Assembly (NCBI GenBank): GCA_013398295.1
Contig: VZSF01001354.1
Coordinates: 820,526-884,525 of the forward strand
Length of the DNA: 64,000 nt
Direction: 5' to 3'
Origin: Chionis minor
Lineage: Eukaryota; Chordata; Aves; Charadriiformes; Chionididae
The first letter of the stretch is position 1, and each line of letters begins with the position of its first letter. Of this stretch, positions 63,961 to 64,000 are shown piece after piece. Made by a program: the position numbers and the translations under genes. The notes under the pieces are model-generated. The model was given only the letters and a program-made list of their open reading frames with translations. It was not told the origin of the DNA and ran no database searches.

Positions 63961-64000
63961 CTTTTTGCGGATTTGCTTGCTTCTGCCACCCCCTCCCCAC

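Overview
This window looks like AT-rich, gene-poor vertebrate DNA, most likely from a bird and probably not a galliform. The evidence is the set of interspersed repeats. There are five CR1-type LINE copies, three of them ending in the octamer-like (ATAGAATC)n / (ATTCTATG)n tail typical of avian CR1. There is also one solo LTR of a family widespread in bird genomes, whose sense strand begins TGTCCTGGTTTCAGCTGGG. I see no Alu, L1, MIR or other mammalian repeat. The species cannot be named from this sequence.

I found no intact protein-coding gene, rRNA, tRNA, recognisable miRNA or CRISPR array. The open reading frames are short (about 60-150 codons), start and stop at random, and mostly resemble nothing I know. 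The longest recognisable coding sequence is the decayed CR1 ORF2 (endonuclease plus reverse transcriptase) at 23.3-26.4 kb. The window is therefore an intergenic desert or a very large intron. The sequence alone does not say which.

Layout: 1-7.1 kb, unique AT-rich DNA with a (CA/TA)n patch, two hairpins near 3.0-3.2 kb and two candidate regulatory blocks (5.5-5.8 and 6.0-6.4 kb). 7.1-7.35 kb, CR1 3' fragment on the minus strand. 7.35-20.5 kb, unique DNA with a homeobox-motif block at 9.2-9.5 kb. 20.47-21.05 kb, an ancient L3-like CR1 on the plus strand. 23.33-26.4 kb, a long 5'-truncated CR1 on the minus strand, containing a perfect 610-bp duplication on either side of an N that is almost certainly an assembly artefact. 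28.6-29.1 kb, a local CpG cluster. 32.9-33.6 kb, a candidate conserved block. 35.197-35.725 kb, a solo ERVL-like LTR with a perfect 5-bp target-site duplication. 39.4-39.93 kb, a CR1 3' fragment on the plus strand. 40-63.6 kb, unique DNA with several candidate enhancer-like blocks (the best has paired POU octamers and a CRE at 47.65-47.75 kb), two possible LTR remnants, microsatellites and a 14-bp perfect hairpin at 61.6 kb. 63.63 kb to the end, another ancient L3-like CR1, cut by the window edge.

No genes cooperate here. What can be read is a history of retrotransposon insertions of different ages set in DNA that may carry long-range regulatory elements. Every regulatory call is inference from base composition and motif appearance, because conservation cannot be tested from one sequence. 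I did not find a convincing new biological system. The strongest concrete result is the probable assembly error at 24.0-25.2 kb.
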